Assembly (NCBI GenBank): GCA_964645655.1
Contig: CAZXZS010000002.1
Span: 1 to 64,000 of the forward strand
Length of the DNA stretch: 64,000 nt
Direction: 5' to 3'
Source of the DNA: JAGOUA01 sp964645655
GTDB lineage: Bacteria; Patescibacteriota; Patescibacteriia; 2-12-FULL-60-25
This document shows positions 1 to 8,235 of this stretch, in pieces. The translations under genes were made by a program, and so were the position numbers. Each line of letters starts with the position of its first letter. The stretch's first letter is position 1. The notes below the pieces were generated by a model. It searched no databases, was not told the DNA's origin, and saw only the letters and a program-made list of their open reading frames with translations.

Positions 1-185
1 AGTAACCGTGAATCAGCCTCGTCACGGTGAATACGTTCTCGGGTCTTGTACTCACTGCCCGTCACATCAAGAGAGTCGGAAATACCCGAAGGCCCCGTTG
101 AGGGGACGAAGGTAGAGCCGATGATAGGGATGAAGTCGTAACAAGGCATCCGTAGCGGAAGCTGTGGATGGATCACCTCCTTTCT
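1..185 (+). rRNA. rrs: 16S ribosomal RNA, 3' end (partial)
   Basis: The first 185 bases carry the universal 3' part of small-subunit rRNA: the decoding-site strand near 130-145 (GTCGTAACAAGG), the helix 45 region, and the terminal GGATCACCTCCTTT. The anti-Shine-Dalgarno CCTCC sits at 176-180, so ribosomes can use SD sites, as the orphan genes here require. The 5' part lies outside the window. No tRNA-Ile, tRNA-Ala or 23S follows; a terminator appears about 170 bases downstream, so this 16S looks unlinked from 23S. Confidence 0.97.
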
Positions 186-352
186 AGGGAGAACTTGTCT
201 CGCCTTTACGGCAGACAAAACAACCGATGGTCGATATCTCGACGCACGTCGAGGTCCATCAAATCGTTCGCTTATACGGCCGAGCTAGTCTCGGTACGTA
301 AACGAATTGCAGGCAACCGTTTCTTGTGGTCACTTTTCTGAAGTTAATAGTC

Positions 353-388
353 AACTTCAAAATCCTCCGCACGGAGGATTTTGAAGTT
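353..388 (+). terminator. Terminator-like 16-bp perfect hairpin after 16S
   Basis: Arms 353-368 and 373-388 are perfect inverted repeats with a 4-base loop GCAC. The inner stem is flanked by A4 and T4 like other intrinsic terminators here. It probably ends the 16S transcript; an RNase III processing stem is an alternative, but no downstream rRNA exists to be processed. Confidence 0.7.
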
Positions 389-460
389 TGCTGTGAACCG
401 AGGATTGACAGGCGCAAGCAGATTCATCAAGCTGGCAAGGCGAAAGGAGAGATGGGTTCA

Positions 461-1246
461 ATGCGTGAACATCGAAAGTCCCCTCCCGTGGCTCCGAAGG
501 TCCCTCCGCTCGTGAAGGGGGCTCGGGCCAAGATGTGCATCTTCGCCTCGCAAGCGCTGCAGGACTCCCTGGGGATCATGCGTCATCCTGGAATGGCGAC
601 GTCGGTTCGTCCTGGTCCGCCGCTCCGATTCAGTGATGCGCTGCGGGCCCTCGGAGCGTACCTGGACTGTGACATCGAGCCGACCCTTCCCATCTTCGAC
701 GATGGGCGGCTGCTCGTTCGATGGATCCGGAACGCGGTGTTTCACGGCGAGGACGAGCCCTCGAGCCCGCGCATCCAGCACATCGTCGTGGCCTTCAAGG
801 CCGACAGGGAGCCGGCGGATGCCTGCCGCGAGCTGCTGATCGAGCTCGCCCGCCCTGAGTATGCCGAACGACGCATTTCGCTGCCTGGTCCGGATGGGGT
901 CGTCGTAGGACCGCAGGTCCGTCGCGTCCTGGTCACCGAGCGGGCCGCGCCCGAACGCGGGACGCTGCTGTTCTCGACGGCGGAGGTGCGGGTCAGGCGG
1001 ATGGCGTTCGACGTGGACGGGGTGGAGGACACGCTGTGTGGGCTTCCGGAGCTGTTCGAGCGCTCGACGGCGGACACGGTGCATACGGACCAGTTCCAGC
1101 CGGGTCCCGCCCCGCCCCGCCCCGTTCACGTCACTGATGACTCTCCCCGGCGACCGATGCCGGGTCTTTTTTTTGCCAAAAATAAGGCTTTCTTGACAGG
1201 CGGTGGGGCGGTGGGTATGATTTTCCGGCACAGAACGCACGCATAG
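461..1246 (+). CDS. Orphan protein, probable frameshift near the 3' end
   Basis: No family recognised. The start at 461 is chosen because AAGGAGA (444-450) lies about 10 bases upstream; an ATG at 452 is too close to it. The protein is soluble and rich in Arg/Pro, with no signal peptide. The open frame runs through an intrinsic terminator (1146-1174) and the promoter of tRNA-Val and ends inside the tRNA, which cannot be the true end. In another frame two consecutive TGA codons (1135-1140) stand just before the terminator, and a C-rich repeat at about 1107-1123 is a likely indel site. True product is probably about 225 residues. One of several SD-led, self-terminated orphan genes in this window. 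Confidence 0.6.
   Translation: MREHRKSPPVAPKVPPLVKGARAKMCIFASQALQDSLGIMRHPGMATSVRPGPPLRFSDALRALGAYLDCDIEPTLPIFDDGRLLVRWIRNAVFHGEDEPSSPRIQHIVVAFKADREPADACRELLIELARPEYAERRISLPGPDGVVVGPQVRRVLVTERAAPERGTLLFSTAEVRVRRMAFDVDGVEDTLCGLPELFERSTADTVHTDQFQPGPAPPRPVHVTDDSPRRPMPGLFFAKNKAFLTGGGAVGMIFRHRTHA
1146..1174 (+). terminator. Intrinsic terminator of orphan gene
   Basis: CCCGGC (1146-1151) pairs with GCCGGG (1159-1164), followed by TC and eight T. It lies inside the apparent end of the preceding reading frame. Confidence 0.85.
1193..1221 (+). promoter_or_regulatory. Promoter of tRNA-Val
   Basis: TTGACA at 1193-1198, 17-base spacer, TATGAT at 1216-1221. The predicted start of transcription near 1228 is about 9 bases before the tRNA. 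Confidence 0.85.
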
Positions 1247-1313
1247 CTCAGTTGGTTAGAGCGTCACATTGACATTGTGAAGGTCCCAAGTTCGAATCTT
1301 GGTGCGTGCACCA
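1237..1313 (+). tRNA. tRNA-Val (GAC)
   Basis: Complete cloverleaf: acceptor GCACGCA with TGCGTGC, D-arm GCTC/GAGC, anticodon stem TCACA/TGTGA around loop TTGACAT, giving anticodon GAC, and T-loop TTCGAAT. The CCA end is encoded (1311-1313). Own promoter upstream and strong terminator downstream make it a single-gene transcript. Confidence 0.95.
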
Positions 1314-1315
1314 CA

Positions 1316-1354
1316 AAAACACCCTCGTTACGGCGAGGGTGTTTTGTTTTTTTT
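1316..1354. terminator. Bidirectional intrinsic terminator
   Basis: Perfect 12-bp arms 1316-1327 and 1334-1345 (AAAACACCCTCG and its complement), T-run to 1354. It serves tRNA-Val on the plus strand and, through the A4 arm, the TrmB-like gene on the minus strand. Confidence 0.85.
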
Positions 1355-1359
1355 CATGT

Positions 1360-2145
1360 TCAGGCGGCGTCCGCGGCCGTTTCCATCTTGCGGCTCACGT
1401 CCCAGAGGAGGTCGAAGACTTGCTGCATCATCTCGCGGAGGAGGGGGCTTTGGATGAGGAGGGCGATGCCTTCGTGCGTATCCGTAAAAAATGCCACGGA
1501 ATCGTCCCAAAAGAAGATCGAGGCGTGAAAGGTGAGGGTGCGAGGCAGGAATTTCGCTTCGCGGAGTTCGCGGCGGTGGGTGGCTTGGGAGTAGCTTTTG
1601 ATTTCCTGGGCCTCGATGCGGAGGCTTTTGAGGCGGATGCCGGCCTTGATGCGGCGGCGGCTGAAGTGGAACCGTTCGCCCAGGACGGCCTGGAGGCTTT
1701 TCGCGGCGACGATCTCGTGGATCAGCTTTTGCTTGCATTGTAGGGCGCGGTGGAAGATGTCGGTGACGCGCTCGCGGCTGTAGATGCGGACCTTGGCGGG
1801 GCTCAGGTCTTCGCGTCGGAGGCCTTGGAGGAGGGGGATGGCGCTTTGCAGGTCTTGGATTTGGCGCTCAAGGAGGCGCCGCAGGGCGATGGGGTCGTGG
1901 GCTTCATAGAGGTGGCGTGACTTGCGGGCCGAAACGGCGATCAGGCCGGTCTTCGCGAGGCGCTGGAGGATCGATTGGGCGGTCGTGACGGGGATTTGCG
2001 CGGCGGCCGCGAGCGGCGTGACGGTGGTTTGGCCGAGCGAAAGCAGCTCCAGGTAGACGGCTTGCTCCTTTTCGCGCAGCCCGAACCGTTCGAGGGTTTC
2101 GCGGATTTCCTGTTGTTCGCTCGCGGCAAGTTGGGAGAGGGGCAT
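1360..2145 (-). CDS. TrmB-like transcriptional regulator
   Basis: 261 residues. Residues about 15-80 form a winged helix-turn-helix of the TrmB type (FGLREKEQAVYLELL, then TTVTPLAAAAQIPVTT and QRLAKTGLI). TrmB-family proteins bind operator DNA and usually respond to sugars or other ligands through the C-terminal part; here the C-terminal 180 residues show the beta-rich region seen in related proteins but no ligand can be assigned. The gene stands alone. The AT-rich 2146-2240 stretch upstream must hold its promoter; TATCTT lies about 24 bases before the ATG and no SD is visible. The regulated genes are unknown. Confidence 0.75.
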   Translation of the reverse strand: MPLSQLAASEQQEIRETLERFGLREKEQAVYLELLSLGQTTVTPLAAAAQIPVTTAQSILQRLAKTGLIAVSARKSRHLYEAHDPIALRRLLERQIQDLQSAIPLLQGLRREDLSPAKVRIYSRERVTDIFHRALQCKQKLIHEIVAAKSLQAVLGERFHFSRRRIKAGIRLKSLRIEAQEIKSYSQATHRRELREAKFLPRTLTFHASIFFWDDSVAFFTDTHEGIALLIQSPLLREMMQQVFDLLWDVSRKMETAADAA

Positions 2146-2319
2146 AAAAACGAGAAAAATCGTTGAAAAAGATACAGGAAATATAGCTTATATCAAAGAA
2201 AAAAGCAATTTTCCTCACCGGTATACGGGATATTTCGGCGCTTTTTCGCGGAGGATTTGAGATGCTGTAGGGGTCGGGGACAGGGCGGGTGGCGTCCTCA
2301 TCCCCGAACGGAGGCTGCC

Positions 2320-2517
2320 ATGAAGGTGATCAAGAAGGCTATCGAGCGTGAGGACCTGATGAAGGAAGTCACGTGCCAGTGCGGGGCGTTGCTCGGGGTG
2401 ACTCCCGGGGACTTGAAGCGGGACCGCGATGGGGAGTATCGGTTCGTGTGTCCGGAATGCTCCTATAGCACGTTCATGCGTCCGTGGTGGTGGGAAGAAA
2501 AGAAGTGGATGTACTAG
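2320..2517 (+). CDS. Small zinc-ribbon-like protein (65 aa)
   Basis: The start at 2320 is set by CGGAGGCT (2309-2315) immediately upstream; an in-frame earlier ATG at 2257 lacks an SD. The protein has CQC at residues 20-22 and CPEC at 47-50, a likely four-Cys zinc site, and ends in an aromatic tail with several Trp. Such small zinc ribbons bind nucleic acid or act as structural partners, but no specific function can be given. The gene is monocistronic, with a terminator starting five bases after the stop. Confidence 0.65.
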   Translation: MKVIKKAIEREDLMKEVTCQCGALLGVTPGDLKRDRDGEYRFVCPECSYSTFMRPWWWEEKKWMY

Positions 2518-2522
2518 GCTGG

Positions 2523-2548
2523 CCGCCCTGTTCTGGGGCGGTTTTTTG
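2523..2548 (+). terminator. Intrinsic terminator
   Basis: CCGCCC (2523-2528) pairs with GGGCGG (2536-2541), then six T. Confidence 0.85.
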
Positions 2549-2583
2549 TTGGGTGTGCGGGATGCGCTAGAAATAATGCCTTT

Positions 2584-3057
2584 TTATACCTCTTTCGCGA
2601 TTTCCTGCATGGTTCCTGCGGCGGTCGGGCCCATCAGCGTACCGAACCAGATCGTGAAAAAGACGAACCAGATGACGCCGAGGATGAGGGGGGCGAGCCA
2701 AAGGTCTCGAAACAGGGCGATCCGGTTATCCGTCGGGTCGCTTGGGTTGAAATAGACGGAGATGGTCGCGCCCTCCTTTAGGTTAAGGTTCGAGGAGGTT
2801 CGGGTGCGCGAGGTGGCGACGTAGGGGGTCCCGTTGACGATGAAATAGGCGCGGTCGCCGGACACCTGGTCGAGCGCTTCAACATCGCGTCCGAGCGCCG
2901 GGGCTTGGAAGGCCTCCGGGAGAGTGGCGGTTCCCTGCGCTTTTTCGTAGGTCAGGGCGATGCGCAGGCTGCGGAACGTGAAGAAGGCGAAAAACCCGAA
3001 AATGACCACCATGGGGAGGAAGAACATCCATTCGAAGGTCCCTTTGATGGCACTCAT
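2584..3057 (-). CDS. DUF3592-like membrane protein
   Basis: 157 residues, with membrane helices at about 10-30 and 124-145 around an extracytoplasmic beta domain. The middle part (YFIVNGTPY, then EGATISVYFNPSDPTDNRI) matches the usual pattern of DUF3592 proteins, which carry a small beta-barrel between two helices and have no known reaction. It is the last gene of the ruvB operon: its ATG overlaps the stop of the PH-domain gene by four bases (3054-3057), implying translational coupling. The two neighbouring membrane genes suggest a shared envelope role. Confidence 0.65.
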   Translation of the reverse strand: MSAIKGTFEWMFFLPMVVIFGFFAFFTFRSLRIALTYEKAQGTATLPEAFQAPALGRDVEALDQVSGDRAYFIVNGTPYVATSRTRTSSNLNLKEGATISVYFNPSDPTDNRIALFRDLWLAPLILGVIWFVFFTIWFGTLMGPTAAGTMQEIAKEV

Positions 3058-3656
3058 ACCGTTTTTTCAGGCGGATGGTGGTGGTCCGAGGCCTCAAGTT
3101 CCAGCTCCTCGACGACATCGCCGATGCTATTGGAACGGTCGGCTTCGGCGAGCTGCATGATGGTCTTGGCGACCTCTTGGGGGCGGCCGATATCTTCGAA
3201 GATGAAGCGGGCTTTCTCGCCGGCGGTCTGGATTTCGATTTGGCCGAAATTCAGCAGGGTATGCAGGAGGCCGGCGAGGGAGGCGGTCGCATCTTGGACC
3301 CGGTACAGGCGCAATTCGGAGACCTGACGATGGAAAAGGCCGGATTGCGTGATGTTCATGATGCGCCGGTTGGTGACGACCCAGACGTCGAGGTAGTAGT
3401 CGAGGAACGCTTGGAACAGGAACAGCCAGGCGAAGAGGAAGAACAGGGAGCCGGCGAGGGCGATGATGGGAAACGCGACCGGGTCTCGGATCAGGTCGGG
3501 CCGCATCAGGGTCAGGACGCTCCCGGCGATGAAGGGAAGCGCCAAGAGGCCGACATACCCAAAGAGGACGCCGGCGAGGGTGATCGGGTGACGTCGAAGG
3601 AAATAGACCAGGCGCTCGTCTGGATGGCAGCCCGGCAGGTGCGAGATGTCGATCAT
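3054..3656 (-). CDS. PH-domain membrane protein (bPH2/YdbT type)
   Basis: 200 residues. Two membrane helices (about 22-45 and 60-85) are followed by a bacterial PH domain with the pattern DYYLDVWVVTNRRIM and GLFHRQVSELRLYRVQDA typical of the bPH2 (DUF304) family. Function of the family is unknown; it is found in membrane-stress and envelope contexts. The start at 3656 is fixed by a TGATG-type overlap with the stop of the upstream gene (3653-3656). The last 25 residues are acidic then His-rich (DHHHPP). Confidence 0.75.
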   Translation of the reverse strand: MIDISHLPGCHPDERLVYFLRRHPITLAGVLFGYVGLLALPFIAGSVLTLMRPDLIRDPVAFPIIALAGSLFFLFAWLFLFQAFLDYYLDVWVVTNRRIMNITQSGLFHRQVSELRLYRVQDATASLAGLLHTLLNFGQIEIQTAGEKARFIFEDIGRPQEVAKTIMQLAEADRSNSIGDVVEELELEASDHHHPPEKTV

Positions 3657-3913
3657 GGGAAGAGGAGCGAGTCTGAGGGGCCTAAGGCAGAGCCTGCGAA
3701 ACTGATCGCTTGCGACCAGTCGACTTGGGTGGCGTAGAGCGCGACGAGGCCGATGACGAGGGCGCTGCCGGCGAGGTATAGGCCGCAAAAGAAGAACGTA
3801 CGCAGGCCGCCCACCCCGAAGCGCAGCGCGAGGGTGATGGTGAGCAGCGACAAAATCAAGAACAGGGTGACGCCTGCCAACCAGAGGACGAGGACCCAGA
3901 CGAGCGGGATCAT
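3653..3913 (-). CDS. Small membrane protein (86 aa)
   Basis: No family recognised. Two predicted membrane helices (about residues 5-30 and 38-62) and a short polar tail. It overlaps ruvB by four bases (3910-3913) and the PH-domain gene by four bases (3653-3656), so it is translated as part of the ruvB operon. It may be a partner of the PH-domain and DUF3592 membrane proteins made from the same message; this is an inference from context only. Confidence 0.65.
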   Translation of the reverse strand: MIPLVWVLVLWLAGVTLFLILSLLTITLALRFGVGGLRTFFFCGLYLAGSALVIGLVALYATQVDWSQAISFAGSALGPSDSLLFP

Positions 3914-4977
3914 GACGGAAGCAGTATACCCTGCTCGATGGCGGGCGTGAAGCCGAGGTGACGGAAGGCCTCGGCCGTGGCCACGCGCCCGCGCGGGGTG
4001 CGGTTCAGCAAGCCCTCTTGGAGGAGGAAGGGTTCGATCACCTCTTCGAGCGTTTCCATCTCTTCTGCGGCGGAGGCGGCGAGGGTGGCGAGGCCGGCGG
4101 GGCCACCCTGGAACTTTTCGATGAGGATCTGGAGGATGCGGCGGTCGGAGGCATCGAGGCCGCGCTGGTCGATGTTGAGGCGGTCGAGGGCGAGGTCGGC
4201 CAGGTCTTTCGTGACTTCGCCGGTGCCATGGACTTGTGCGAAATCGCGCACGCGGCGCAGCAGGCGGTTGCCGATGCGGGGCGTTCGGCGCGAGCGGATG
4301 GCCATCGCTTCGAGGGCATCGGGGGCGACGGGCAGGTTCAGGAGCTGGGCGCTGCGGTCGAGGATCTCGACCATGTCTTCGCGGGTGTAGAAATCAAGGT
4401 GGAAAATGGAGCCGAAGCGGTCGCGTAAGGGGTTTCCGAGCAGCGACATGCGGGTCGTCGCGCCGATCAGGGTAAAGCGTTTGAGGTCGAGGCGGACCGT
4501 GCGGGCCGTGGGGCCCTTGCCGATGACGATGTCGAGCGCGAAATCTTCCATCGCGGGGTAGAGCACTTCCTCGATGGCCCGGTTCATGCGGTGGATCTCG
4601 TCGATGAAGAGGATGTCACCCGTTTCGAGGCCGGAGAGGATCGCGGCCAGGTCACCGACGCGCTCCAGGGCGGGGCCGCTGGTGATCTTGATCGCGGAGC
4701 CCATCTCGTGGGCGATGACGTGGGCGAGGGAGGTCTTGCCGAGGCCGGGCGGGCCGTAAAAGAGCAGGTGTTCGCAGGGCTCGCCACGCTTTTTGGCGGC
4801 TTCGAGGAAGATGCGCAGGTTTTCCTTGACCGCTCGTTGGCCGATGAACTCGTCGAGGGTCTTTGGGCGGAGCGCCAAATCGACCGCGCCTTCTTCGGGC
4901 GTGCGGCTCTGCGGATCGAGCGTCCGTTCGGTGATGGGCGCTTGCGTTTGGATGTCGTCAAAAGAAAAGGCCTCCAT
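3910..4977 (-). CDS. ruvB: Holliday junction branch migration ATPase RuvB
   Basis: 355 residues, the normal family length. RuvB forms the hexameric motor that drives branch migration of Holliday junctions with RuvA. Walker A GPPGLGKT is at 75-82, Walker B ILFIDEIH at 122-129, sensor 1 and arginine-finger region ATTRMSLLGNPLRDRFG near 175-190, and the C-terminal winged helix ends with NRTPRGRVATAEAF. Start 4977 rather than an earlier in-frame ATG (5049): a promoter at 4984-5012 has its -10 box exactly six bases before this ATG, giving a leaderless mRNA. First gene of a four-gene operon with three membrane-protein genes; ruvA and ruvC are not nearby. Confidence 0.95.
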   Translation of the reverse strand: MEAFSFDDIQTQAPITERTLDPQSRTPEEGAVDLALRPKTLDEFIGQRAVKENLRIFLEAAKKRGEPCEHLLFYGPPGLGKTSLAHVIAHEMGSAIKITSGPALERVGDLAAILSGLETGDILFIDEIHRMNRAIEEVLYPAMEDFALDIVIGKGPTARTVRLDLKRFTLIGATTRMSLLGNPLRDRFGSIFHLDFYTREDMVEILDRSAQLLNLPVAPDALEAMAIRSRRTPRIGNRLLRRVRDFAQVHGTGEVTKDLADLALDRLNIDQRGLDASDRRILQILIEKFQGGPAGLATLAASAAEEMETLEEVIEPFLLQEGLLNRTPRGRVATAEAFRHLGFTPAIEQGILLPS

Positions 4978-4983
4978 GCGCCC

Positions 4984-5012
4984 ACTACACAGGGAAAAAA
5001 CGGCTTCGTCAA
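4984..5012 (-). promoter_or_regulatory. Leaderless promoter of ruvB operon
   Basis: On the minus strand TTGACG, 17 bases, TGTAGT, then six bases and the ATG at 4977. Transcription should start on the A of the start codon. Confidence 0.7.
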
Positions 5013-5030
5013 CTTGGGGGAAGGCCTTCG

Positions 5031-5060
5031 AAAAAAAATCCCCACGCAAGACGGGGGATC
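5031..5060 (-). terminator. Intrinsic terminator of beta-helix gene
   Basis: On the minus strand ATCCCC pairs with GGGGAT across an 8-10 base loop, followed by a run of eight T. Confidence 0.8.
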
Positions 5061-5067
5061 TTTTATC

Positions 5068-7359
5068 TTAGTACGCACCGGCACGGACGGTCGTGCGGGC
5101 CGCGCCATCCTTGTTCGTCATGATCTCGAGCTTGGTGAGGCCATTGGGAGCGAGGGGACGGGTTGGCAGGTCGGACCAGGTGAAGTCGGGCCAGGCGAAG
5201 GTCTGGGCCTGGGCCAAGGCGTCTCCGGTCGGGTGGAAATCGTTGCCGGCGAGGTTCGTGAAGCGCGGTTCCGTGCCGTTGATGGCGTTATCGCGTTCGA
5301 GCTGTGCGACGTTGCAGGTCGGATTCGTGTCGGCACAGCCGCCTTCTTCGCGGTAGATGCCGAGATCGGTCGCGTTGCCGTTCCAAATGACGTTGCCCTT
5401 GATCTGCAGGTTCGTGTCCGTGTGCTGCAGGCCATTTAGGCCCGTTCCGGCGGGGGCCGTGCGGGCGCGGCCGATCTGGAACAGGTATGGGATCTCCTGG
5501 CCGCGGGCGCCGTAGAAGAGGTTGTTATAGACGTAGACGTTGCGGTTCGGGATCGGTGCGACGACGTCGGGGCTGAGGGAGCCCCAGGCACCGGCTTCCA
5601 TGCGCGTGGCGCAGGCGGTGCGGTTGCCATCGCATTCTCGGCCGCCGTGGTTTGCCTCGAAGAAATGGTCGCGCGTCCCGGCACGGACGAGCGTGTTGTG
5701 GGCAAAGAGAATGTTGTACCCGCCGTTCACGCCCATGCCCGCCGTACCGGTGTCGCGGATCACGTTATTCACGAAGGTGATGCCGTAGGCTTCGTAATGC
5801 AGCCATGGGGATTCCATGAATTCCAGGCCCGCCCCCTGTCCGGCCACGAAGCCGCCGGTGCCGCAGTTGAAGATCTCGTTGCCTTCCCAGTGGATGTAGG
5901 CCGAGCCGCCCTTCACGTAGGCGCACCAGTCTTGGGCGTTGGAAATCTTGCTCCGCAGGACGTGGCCATATTGGACGGCGACGAAGTCGATGGCGTTGTC
6001 GTCTGCGCCCGAAATTTCGCTATCCTCAATGTAGAACCGTTGCGATTGGTTCACCTTGACCGTTTCGTGGGCGGAACGGTTGCCGCCGCTGAGTTTCATG
6101 CCCCGGAGAAGGGTCGTGTCGCACTTCTCGCAGTGGAACGCGTCACCCGCAGGTTGCGGGATGATGTTGAAATCAAGCGCGTAGAAGTGCTCGACGCCAT
6201 ACATGTTGATGTCGCCCTCGAACGTGGCGCTCCCACGCCCGTCTGCCGCCTGGAAGACGATGGGGAAGGCGGCGGTGCCCTGCTTGCTTTCCCAGTAGTT
6301 CGGCAGGTGGTCTTTGGGGTATGTCCCGGCGACGAGCTGGACGCGGTAGCCGGTTCCGGTCAGGGTGCCGTTCGGGATGCGGCGCCATGCCTCGTAGACG
6401 TGCTTGACGGCCGTATTGCGCGTGTTCCCGTCGTTCGCATCGTTCCCACGCACCGGATCGACCCAGATGTCGCGGAGGGTGGGGGAGCCGATGTCGAAGG
6501 CGGTGCCACCGGTCGTGGGCGTGGAGGGCGGGAGCGGGACCGTGGGCGGTGTGGGGAGTGGAAGGGGTGTCGGGAGAGGAGTTGGGATAGGGGGCGGGGT
6601 TGGGACAGGCGTTGGTGCCGCCACGGGTTTTTTGGTCACGTTAACCGTTAAGGCCAGCGTTCGGCGCGCGTTCGCGGAATCGGCGTCGACCAAGATTTTA
6701 TACGATCCGACGGCCAGGGCGTCGCTCGCTTGCAAGAGAAGCGTCCCGCGGGAGGTGCCCTTCGCGATGATCAGCGGGGAAGCCGAGAGGCCGGCCGGCG
6801 CCTGCAGGATTCGGATGGTCACATCTTCCTTGGTTTTCCAGCGATTTATACCGAGCGGAATGAAGACGCCATTGCCTTGGCGGACCGAAAAACGGCTCGC
6901 GTTCGCCCAGAGGGAAAAGGTCTGGGCGGTCGGGCTCTGTACGTTCAGCGTGAAATGGAGGCTGGAGCGGATGTCTCCCTCGCTAGATACGACCTGGAAG
7001 GGGAAGGAGCCGAGCGGGCTTTGGGCCGTGGTGCGGATGCGGAGGGTGCTCGCGCTGCCAATGAGGCTAGTCGCAAACGTCGCCGTGATCCCGGCGGGCA
7101 GGCCTTCAACGCGCAATGGCGGGCGTCCTGTGTAGCCGGAGAGGCGTTTAAGCCGGATGGTCGTCGTGACGGAGGTGCCGCGATTGAGGGAAAGGGTGCG
7201 GTTTGCCGGTCCCGTCAATTGAAAACCGGGTACGGTGGCCGCTTCTGCGACGGGGACCGCGGGTTGATGGACGGCAAGAATGCCGCCCATGATCACGGCG
7301 ATCCCGGCCAGAGCCGCGAACGAGCGCCCAAAGCGGGCGAGGGAGGGGGGGAGGAGCAT
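5068..7359 (-). CDS. Secreted right-handed beta-helix protein
   Basis: 763 residues. An N-terminal signal/anchor helix (about 10-30) is followed by two Ig-like beta domains (about 45-240), a Pro/Thr-rich spacer of PTP and PLP repeats (about 250-290), and a parallel beta-helix (about 310-740) with the entry motif DIWVDPVRGNDANDG and many N/G-rich rungs. This fold is used by polysaccharide lyases and surface adhesins; no catalytic residues can be assigned by eye. Start 7359 is preferred to 7410 because the promoter -10 box TACCCT lies exactly six bases upstream. Monocistronic. Likely a surface polysaccharide-binding or attachment protein. Confidence 0.8.
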   Translation of the reverse strand: MLLPPSLARFGRSFAALAGIAVIMGGILAVHQPAVPVAEAATVPGFQLTGPANRTLSLNRGTSVTTTIRLKRLSGYTGRPPLRVEGLPAGITATFATSLIGSASTLRIRTTAQSPLGSFPFQVVSSEGDIRSSLHFTLNVQSPTAQTFSLWANASRFSVRQGNGVFIPLGINRWKTKEDVTIRILQAPAGLSASPLIIAKGTSRGTLLLQASDALAVGSYKILVDADSANARRTLALTVNVTKKPVAAPTPVPTPPPIPTPLPTPLPLPTPPTVPLPPSTPTTGGTAFDIGSPTLRDIWVDPVRGNDANDGNTRNTAVKHVYEAWRRIPNGTLTGTGYRVQLVAGTYPKDHLPNYWESKQGTAAFPIVFQAADGRGSATFEGDINMYGVEHFYALDFNIIPQPAGDAFHCEKCDTTLLRGMKLSGGNRSAHETVKVNQSQRFYIEDSEISGADDNAIDFVAVQYGHVLRSKISNAQDWCAYVKGGSAYIHWEGNEIFNCGTGGFVAGQGAGLEFMESPWLHYEAYGITFVNNVIRDTGTAGMGVNGGYNILFAHNTLVRAGTRDHFFEANHGGRECDGNRTACATRMEAGAWGSLSPDVVAPIPNRNVYVYNNLFYGARGQEIPYLFQIGRARTAPAGTGLNGLQHTDTNLQIKGNVIWNGNATDLGIYREEGGCADTNPTCNVAQLERDNAINGTEPRFTNLAGNDFHPTGDALAQAQTFAWPDFTWSDLPTRPLAPNGLTKLEIMTNKDGAARTTVRAGAY

Positions 7360-7365
7360 GTAGGT

Positions 7366-7394
7366 AGGGTAGAGGATGGAAAAAGCGACGGCAA
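7366..7394 (-). promoter_or_regulatory. Leaderless promoter of beta-helix gene
   Basis: TTGCCG, 17 bases, TACCCT, six bases, ATG at 7359 on the minus strand. Confidence 0.65.
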
Positions 7395-7479
7395 CAAATG
7401 GCCTTGTCAAAAAATAGGAGACGGATGGCGTCCATGGCTCTTACGAGCACTTGATGCGCCGCCTGTATTTATTTATGGC

Positions 7480-7508
7480 TTGGCAGAAAGTGCGGTAGCT
7501 TCTATCCT
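7480..7508 (+). promoter_or_regulatory. Leaderless promoter of DedA gene
   Basis: TTGGCA (7480-7485), 17 bases, TATCCT (7503-7508), then six bases and ATG at 7515. The ATG at 7509 touches the -10 box and cannot be in the transcript. Confidence 0.7.
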
Positions 7509-7514
7509 ATGCGT

Positions 7515-8183
7515 ATGGTCTGGCTCCTTGACATGTTCGATGTCCTGTTGCATGTCGACCTATATTTGGCGCGTGTCATCGAGCATTTTGGGTCGTGGTC
7601 CTATGTCGCGCTGGGGTTTTTCATCTTTATTGAGACGGGGGTGGTGATCGCGCCCTTCCTCCCTGGGGACGCCTTCATGTTCGCGGCGGGGGCTTTGGCG
7701 GCGCGTGGAGTGCTGAGCATCCGAGCCTTGTATCCTATTTTTGTCGTCGGGGCGATCTTAGGGGATACGGCCAGCTACCTGATTGGCCGCTGGTGCCGGC
7801 AATGGCTCACGGAAGATCGGAGCATCCGCTGGATCAAACGCGAGCATCTCCAGCAGACGGAGGCGTTTTATGAGACGCACGGCGCACGGATGGTCGTGAT
7901 CGCCCGGTTCATCCCCGTACTCTGTTCGCTGGCTCCCTTCGTGGCGGGCGTCTCCCGGATGAGGTATTCCACGTTTTTAGGCGTCAATGCCCTGGGTGGG
8001 TTCTTATGGGTGACCGCATTCTTGTGGGCAGGCTATTTTTTCGGGGCGATCCCACTGGTCCAGCAGCGCTTTTCCGTGTTCGTGGCCGGGGTCGCCTTCC
8101 TGACGGTCCTGCCGCTCCTTATTGATCTCTTTAAGCGCCTTCGGGCCCGTCGCCGGGCCCGTCGGGCGGCGGACTCTTCGTGA
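7515..8183 (+). CDS. DedA family membrane protein
   Basis: 222 residues. DedA/SNARE-associated proteins are integral membrane lipid or cation transporters; several members flip undecaprenyl phosphate or phosphatidylethanolamine. The family signature is visible: FIETGVVIAPFLPGD with FAAGALAA, then GRWCRQWL and the conserved VVIARFIPVLCSLAPFVAGVSRM loop before two helices. About five membrane helices and a basic Arg-rich C-terminus (RLRARRRARR) on the cytoplasmic side. Start set by the leaderless promoter, two codons downstream of the first ATG. Monocistronic, upstream of tRNA-Leu. Confidence 0.9.
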   Translation: MVWLLDMFDVLLHVDLYLARVIEHFGSWSYVALGFFIFIETGVVIAPFLPGDAFMFAAGALAARGVLSIRALYPIFVVGAILGDTASYLIGRWCRQWLTEDRSIRWIKREHLQQTEAFYETHGARMVVIARFIPVLCSLAPFVAGVSRMRYSTFLGVNALGGFLWVTAFLWAGYFFGAIPLVQQRFSVFVAGVAFLTVLPLLIDLFKRLRARRRARRAADSS

Positions 8184-8235
8184 TCGACGCGCCGTCCTGG
8201 AAAAAAACCATCCACCGTGATAGAACGGGGGCCAT

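Noticed and set aside
458..1240. 260-codon open frame on the minus strand opposite the first orphan
   Set aside because: No SD, Arg/His-rich shadow composition; plus-strand SD and terminator support the other strand.
6530..6630. Tandem-repeat-like GC-rich stretch
   Set aside because: It encodes the Pro/Thr linker of the beta-helix protein, so it is coding low complexity rather than a DNA repeat element.
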